From NCBI RefSeq assembly GCF_021130785.1, contig NC_060207.1, forward strand, positions 7,282,501 to 7,346,500: DNA of 64,000 nucleotides, written 5' to 3'. Positions 58,829 through 64,000 of the stretch are shown piece by piece. The notes beneath the pieces were generated by a model. It made no database searches. It saw only the letters and a program-made list of their open reading frames with translations, and was not told where the DNA came from. This DNA is from Homalodisca vitripennis (taxonomy: Eukaryota; Arthropoda; Insecta; Hemiptera; Cicadellidae). Each line of letters starts with the position of its first letter. The stretch's first letter is position 1. The position numbers and the translations under genes are program-made.

Positions 58829-59480
58829 ATCATCCCAGCTTACATATGCGATCAAGAACGGCTCTGCTGAAGGAGTGTATGAAAGCGCCACAAACTCTCT
58901 CAGTAAAGCTCTCACATACTGCAGAAGGAATGATTTAGCAATGAATCCATCAAAGACAGTTCACATCAACTTCAGCAAGAGAAAGGACCACATTCTTAAC
59001 CCACCTGACGTATCAAGAAAAGACCATGTCAAACTCCTTGGCGTAACTATTGACAGTAAACTCTCACGGACTGAGCATGTCAACCAAGTTTGCAAAAAAT
59101 CGGCACTGGTATATATGTAGTATGCAGAATAAAATATATCGGCACCCTGGAGGCAGCAAAAACAGCTTACTATGCTTTGGTAGAATCTCATCTGAGATAT
59201 GGACTTGCTGTTTGGGGTGGATCCTCTGCAGGAAATCTCAACAGAGTAGGCTACTCATCCTGCAGAAAAAACCTATCCAAACCCTAGCGGAACTATAACA
59301 CCAACAAAGTTGTCGAAAAGCATTTAAAACCTTGATAATTATGATAATCTCTGCCCTTTACATACAGGAAGTAATACTATATGTTGACCAACTACAGTTA
59401 CAAACAGGGAAATCTCTTCATACACATAACACACGTCAAAAATCATTTATTCAACACATCTTTAAAAGCTTACAATTAGC
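58829..59480 (+). pseudogene. Non-LTR reverse-transcriptase remnant, plus strand, frameshifted
   Basis: It begins just after the normal YADD site: the sequence there reads TYAIKNGSAEGVYESATNSL, so the catalytic aspartates are lost or out of frame. It continues with ALTYCRRNDLAMNPSKTVHI, KLLGVTIDSKLSRTEHV, then (after frameshifts near 59100) KYIGTLEAAKTAYYALVESH and LRYGLAVWGG, then QKKPIQTLAEL and, near 59340-59445, LYIQEVILYVDQLQ...HTHNTRQK. This is the full normal order of the palm-to-thumb and C-terminal region of a jockey/CR1-like element. The 5' part is absent. It is not active. Confidence 0.82.
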
Positions 59481-59824
59481 TATACCGAAGCGCCCAAAGG
59501 GGCGCGTGAGGGTTAGGATAATACAAATAGCGAATATTTATTTAAGCTTCTTGGCAGTCACACGTTCTCTCTTTAACACTTTCTTATTTTTATTTCTGTT
59601 AATTAATTGAAATAGCTATCGAAATAGTATTTAGTTTAGCATCTATAAATTTTCTGTGCTAACAAATATGCTACATCTCACAAACACTACGGAATTATCA
59701 AATTATACAACAATTGTTACTAAACACACGATCATTCAAAATTCAACTCACAACCTCTAACAACGAGATACAGAACCATTTTGCTCATAGTTACATAATA
59801 ATTTATACAGTTATAATAAATAAA
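59481..59824. other. Probable 3' untranslated remnant, then AT-rich spacer
   Basis: The first part may be the 3' end of the retroelement remnant, but I could not see a clear tail. A short hairpin, GCGCCC AAAG GGGCGC, lies near 59490-59506. Confidence 0.45.
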
Positions 59825-60330
59825 AAGGAAATATAATATAACAAAACATAAACTATAAAGTGATAACATAATAAATTATACAATTATTTATAAGTTATAT
59901 ATTTTATATTTTGCACCTGAGCCAACATTCCGCCTAACCTGTTCTAGATCATTCACTGGGACTATGTTCCATACTCTCTTAAAGAAATGTATATATAACA
60001 TGATTTGTACACTATATATTAAATAACAAGGATATGTTATACATATGACATCAAGGACATAAACTAGTCTAACTGAGTGATAACTATCAGTTAGACTATA
60101 TAATAAATAACAAGAATATATCGGATATATTCTATATGTGATAACAAGGACATAAACTAGAGTAATAACATCAGTTAGACTATATAATAAATAACAATGA
60201 TATGTCGGATATATTTTATATGTGATAACAAGGACATAAACTACAGTAATAACATCAGTTAGACTATATAATAAATAACAAGAAAATTAAATATAACGAT
60301 ATAACAAGACATAAACTATAAATTGGTAAC
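59825..60330. repeat. 84-bp tandem array, about 3 good units plus diverged flanking copies
   Basis: TTAGACTATATAATAAATAA recurs at 60091, 60175 and 60259 (period 84). Each unit also has TATATGTGATAACAAGGACA and TAAACTA. More diverged relatives lie before (59825-60090) and after (to about 60330), so the core is flanked by older units. It is very AT-rich. Confidence 0.9.
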
Positions 60331-62029
60331 AAACAGATTATAACAACAATTAACAGAGAAAACTTACAGTACAACAAATGAGATTAATTATGTCATCCAG
60401 TCAGTTATATATTGTATTGTTTCCATTTTGAATTTAGGTTTTCCTACAAAAACTATTTCATAACTTTTTATAACTGCATTATACAGTTTTGGACCTAAGT
60501 AACAGAACTGGTGTTTACTAGTCTTTGGTATTGTGTTAAGGGATAGTTACTAAAATGTTTGTGCACATATAGCAAACTGCAAAACTTGTGGATCTGAAAA
60601 AATGTAAGAAATTTGTTTTCATTAAATATAAAACTCATTCCTTCTCGGCGTCAAATTCCAAAAACTGTTCGTAAGTCTTGTCTTCTGTGCTTTTGTGATG
60701 GGAGGGGGCTGCGGGGGTGATGTAAACTATCTGGGCCCCACCCACAGTCACTATTTTCTATTACTATAGTAGACGGGCTGCCCTCTCAATCATCATCTGT
60801 GTTCACCATGTGAATTGACCCACATTCATTAAATTGGATTAAACGCAGTTAATTTTATTACATATGTAATATCTTATAAATAAAAATTAATCACAAAATG
60901 TGTTGCTAAGCGCTAATTCTGAAAATTGCTGGACCACTTTAGCTAATTTCTGTGTGTAAAATATTCATTGAAATCCGAGGAAGGTTTATATGAAGGGAAA
61001 ATTAGAAAAGTTACCTGGGATATTTTGGAATTCAGAAAATAGTGTAGTATTTATATTTCATAACCCAAACACTGAAACTGAACAGCTGTTAACACTTTCA
61101 GCTTAAGTTCGACTAACTTGCTGAAACATCTGTATTCATTAATTTTTCTGTTTAATAGTAGGCTATGTAGTATTGAATCAAAAATGTAGTGCACAAAACA
61201 AATCTAAATTTATTCCAGATTGCGCTAGTGACGACTTTAAAACATTTAATACGTAAATACTACTTAAGCATTGTTATAAAACCAACTTTAAAGAACAAAT
61301 AATTGTGAATTTTTTACATAAAATACTCCTAATTGGTTGGCTTCTAAGATATTGTGATATGGCATTTAAACAGTGGCTTTATAAAAAAACAGAAATGAAC
61401 ACTAACATGGCTCAACGATCAATTTTTGTCCAGAATATAGTCCAAAAGCCAACTACACTTCTATAACGCAGAACCTTGTAAACGATTATATTGCCATGTT
61501 TCATGAAATTAATAAGAATTTCTCCCTTATACCGGAAGTAGATAGGAAGTATAATTTCCCCCTAGGCCATAATAGACTTCTCAGAGGCACGTTTGTATGT
61601 TTATTTTTGTCAGGACAAGGATCTACTATGGTACTGGAAATATCTAAGACCGGAAGTATATGACTAGAATTAAACTCTTTTTGGTGGAAGTTGGTTTCCG
61701 AGATATGTGTATTTGTATTTTCTTGATCGGGGTAACAAGGCACACTCAGCTGTACCGTTGTAAATATAATTAATCGAACCGGAAATGCTCTTACAAGTGC
61801 AAAACATCATATAAGAATATAGTAGTGACAGAGTACGAACTCTGATACTCTAAACAAGAACACATAAATAATATCTACCTGATATATACCTGATGTCGTA
61901 TAACTCCATCATATTACATCATAACTGCTGTTACTAAGCAGACTAAGAAGTTCCATTTTGAAAAATTTCGTGTGAATCCGCGGGTAACAGCTAGTTCGTA
62001 ATAAAATAATCTAGACCAAGTACAATTTA
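60331..62029. other. AT-rich DNA, no gene seen
   Basis: A small G-rich patch (GGGAGGGGGCTGCGGGGG) lies near 60700. An 80-codon minus-strand frame at 61501-61743 has no domain I recognise. Confidence 0.55.
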
Positions 62030-62065
62030 CTGGCTGTCCGAAAAAGAACTCCCTAGTTATGCAAA
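62030..62065 (+). mobile_element. Possible terminal motif of a mariner-like element
   Basis: The sequence CTGGCTGTCCGAAAAAGAAC followed by TCCCTAGTTA resembles the start of many insect mariner-like terminal repeats. I found neither its inverted partner nor a transposase in the 300 bases before the next array, so this is a weak call. Confidence 0.3.
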
Positions 62066-62384
62066 TTCCAAAAAGGATTATATTCCTTGACATAGAAGAG
62101 TAATAACTCTTTGACGCTATTGAGTGTATTTTTTTAATTGATTCTTCTACTTAGTATTGAGTGCGGTGCGTCACCTCAATGCAAACAACGTTTGCACCTG
62201 AATACACCACCAAACAATACAATGGTGAAACGGCCAGATGGTGTAAATCATCAGTTTCGTTAAAAACAACGAGCTAAAACAAATAAAACGTTTATTAGTA
62301 ACGAAAGGTAAAATTATTGGCTCTCTGGCGAGACTCCTGAGAACTGTGCTGTATACTCTAGCTTCTAACTTATACGGTCACCTA

Positions 62385-64000
62385 TAAAGACAGTGTGTCG
62401 ACCTCATAACAGTCTGTTCGGTAGGAGGAACATTCCTGAATTGTATACTTTATCTTGTACAGTCATCTACAGACCTGATAACAGTCTGTTCGGGAAGAGG
62501 AACATTCCTGAATTGTGTACTATATCTTGTACAGTCATCTACAGACCTGATAACAGTCTGTTCGGGAGGAGGAACATTCCTGAACTGTATACTTTATCTT
62601 GTACAGTCATCTACAGACCTGATAACAGTCTGTTCGGGAAGAGGAACATTCCTGAATTGTGTACTCTGTCTTGTACACTCACCTACAGACAGTGTGTCGA
62701 CCTCATGACAGTCTGTTCGGGAGGAGGAACATTCCTGAATTGTATCACTTTATCTTGTACAGTCATCTACAGACCTGATAACAGCCTGTTCGGTAGGAGG
62801 AACATTCCTGAATTGTATACTTTATCTTGTACAGTCATCTGCAGACCTGATAACAGTCTGTTCGAGAAAGAGGAACATTCCTGAATTGTATACTATATCT
62901 TGTACACCTCACCTACAGAACAGTGTGTCGACCTCATGACAGTCTGTTCGGGAGGAGGAACATTCCTGAATTGTGTACTCTATCTTGTACACTCACCTAC
63001 AGACAGTGTGTCGACCTCATGACAGTCTGTTCGGGAGGAGGAACATTCCTGAATTGTATACTTTTATCTTGTACAGTCATCTGCAGACCTGATAACAGTC
63101 TGTTCGGGAAGAGGAACATTCCTGAATTTTGTACTATATCTTGTACAGTCATCTACAGACCTGATAACAGTCTGTTCGGTAGGACGAACATTCCTGAATT
63201 CTATACTTTATCTTGTACAGTCATCTACATACCTGATAACAGTCTGTTCGGGAAGAGGAAACATTTCTGATTTGTGTACTCTATCTTGTACCCTCACCTA
63301 CAGACAGTATGTCGACCTCATGACAGTCTGTTCGGGAGGAGGAACATTCCTGAATTGTGTACTATATCTTGTACAGTCATCTACAGACCTGGATAACAGT
63401 CCCTGTTCGGGAAGAGGAACATTCCTGAATTGTGTACTCTATCTTGTACACTCACCTACAGACAGTGTGTCGACCTCATGACAGTCTGTTCGGGAGGAGG
63501 AACATTCCTGAATTGTGTACTATATCTTGTACAGTCATCTACAGACCTGATAACAGTCTGTTCGGGAAGAGGAACATTCCTGAATTGTGTACTCTCAATC
63601 TTGTACACTCACTTACAGACAGTGTGTCAACCTCATGACAGTCTGTTCGGGAGGAGGAACATTCCTGAATTTGTGTACTAATATCTTGTACAGTCATCTA
63701 CAGACCTGATAACAGTCTGTTCGGGAAGAGGAACATTCCTGAATTGTGTACTCTATCTGTACACTCACCTACAGACAGTGTGTCAACCTCATGACAGTCT
63801 GTTCGGGAAGAGGAACATTCCTGAATTGTGTACTATATCTTGTACAGTCATCTACAGACCTGATAACAGTCTGTTCGGGAAGAGGAACATTCCTGAATTG
63901 TGTACTATATCTTGTACAGTCATCTACAGACCTGATAACAGTCTGTTCGGAGGAGGAACATTCCTGAATTGTGTACTCTATCTTGTACACTCACCTACAG
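62385..64000. repeat. Composite 72/83-bp tandem array, at least 21 units, running off the window
   Basis: Two unit types share CAGTCTGTTCGGGA, GAGGAACATTCCTGAATTGT and ATCTTGTACA. The 72-bp type reads GACCTGATAACAG, while the 83-bp type reads GACAGTGTGTCGACCTCATG, an extra 11 bases. They are interspersed, mostly as one 83-bp unit followed by one to four 72-bp units, which makes higher-order blocks. Small indels (extra C, A or T) are common. Plus-strand frames of 68-163 codons are repeat translations. The right end is outside the window. Confidence 0.96.

Noticed and set aside
58875..59298. Host gene encoding the KTVHINFSKRK-containing protein
   Set aside because: The peptide order is that of a non-LTR reverse transcriptase and the frame breaks repeatedly. 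It is a retroelement remnant.
3151..64000. CRISPR array interpretation of the regular repeats
   Set aside because: The units are contiguous head-to-tail copies of 16 to 226 bp without unique spacers, and the DNA is eukaryotic.

Overview
The window reads as gene-poor, AT-rich eukaryotic nuclear DNA, most likely from an insect with a large, repeat-laden genome. A hemipteran is my guess from the style of the SINEs and retroelement remnants, but the sequence alone does not prove it. I found no intact host protein-coding gene, no functional rRNA gene and no convincing tRNA gene. Every longer open frame is tandem-repeat translation, low-complexity sequence or transposon debris. The window could be intergenic or lie inside a very large intron.

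Two classes of sequence dominate. The first is tandem repeats: at least eleven mutually unrelated arrays, with unit lengths of about 16, 52, 68, 72/83, 84, 100, 109, 116, 160, 172 and 226 bp, scattered from 3.1 kb to the right edge. The second is transposable-element remains: (a) a decayed Tc1/mariner-superfamily element with about 480-bp terminal inverted repeats and a broken transposase (41,969-44,515); (b) a 2-kb non-coding element with about 120-bp terminal inverted repeats (49,861-51,878); (c) three non-LTR reverse-transcriptase remnants (31.8-32.4, 46.7-48.4 and 58.8-59.4 kb), the middle one with the inverted 5' part typical of twin priming; (d) tRNA-headed SINEs at 2.5, 25.5 and 57.7 kb, and a 5S-rRNA-like SINE at 30.9 kb; (e) two uncharacterised dispersed families, one with copies near 7.2, 14.0, 20.5, 21.7 and 38.5 kb, the other near 0.5 and 29.5 kb; (f) a 310-bp fold-back around an (AT)n core at 56.2 kb.

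Layout: 0-6 kb holds a dispersed repeat, a SINE and the 100-bp and 52-bp arrays. 6-16 kb is AT-rich with repeat fragments, a GC-rich hairpin-bearing island (7.6-7.8 kb) and the 16-bp array. 16-25 kb has the 68-bp and 116-bp arrays. 25-33 kb has an exactly duplicated SINE, the 5S-like SINE and a retroelement tail. 33-41 kb has the 160-, 172- and 226-bp arrays. 41-52 kb is a transposon-dense block that includes an extraordinary 1.85-kb G-rich, C-poor stretch (44.8-46.65 kb). 52-64 kb has the 109-bp array, the fold-back, a second GC-rich island (58.5-58.83 kb) abutting a retroelement remnant, an 84-bp array, and a 72/83-bp composite array that runs off the window.

No genes act together here. The functional content, if any, would be the two GC-rich islands (possible regulatory or conserved non-coding elements) and possible transcripts from the SINEs.
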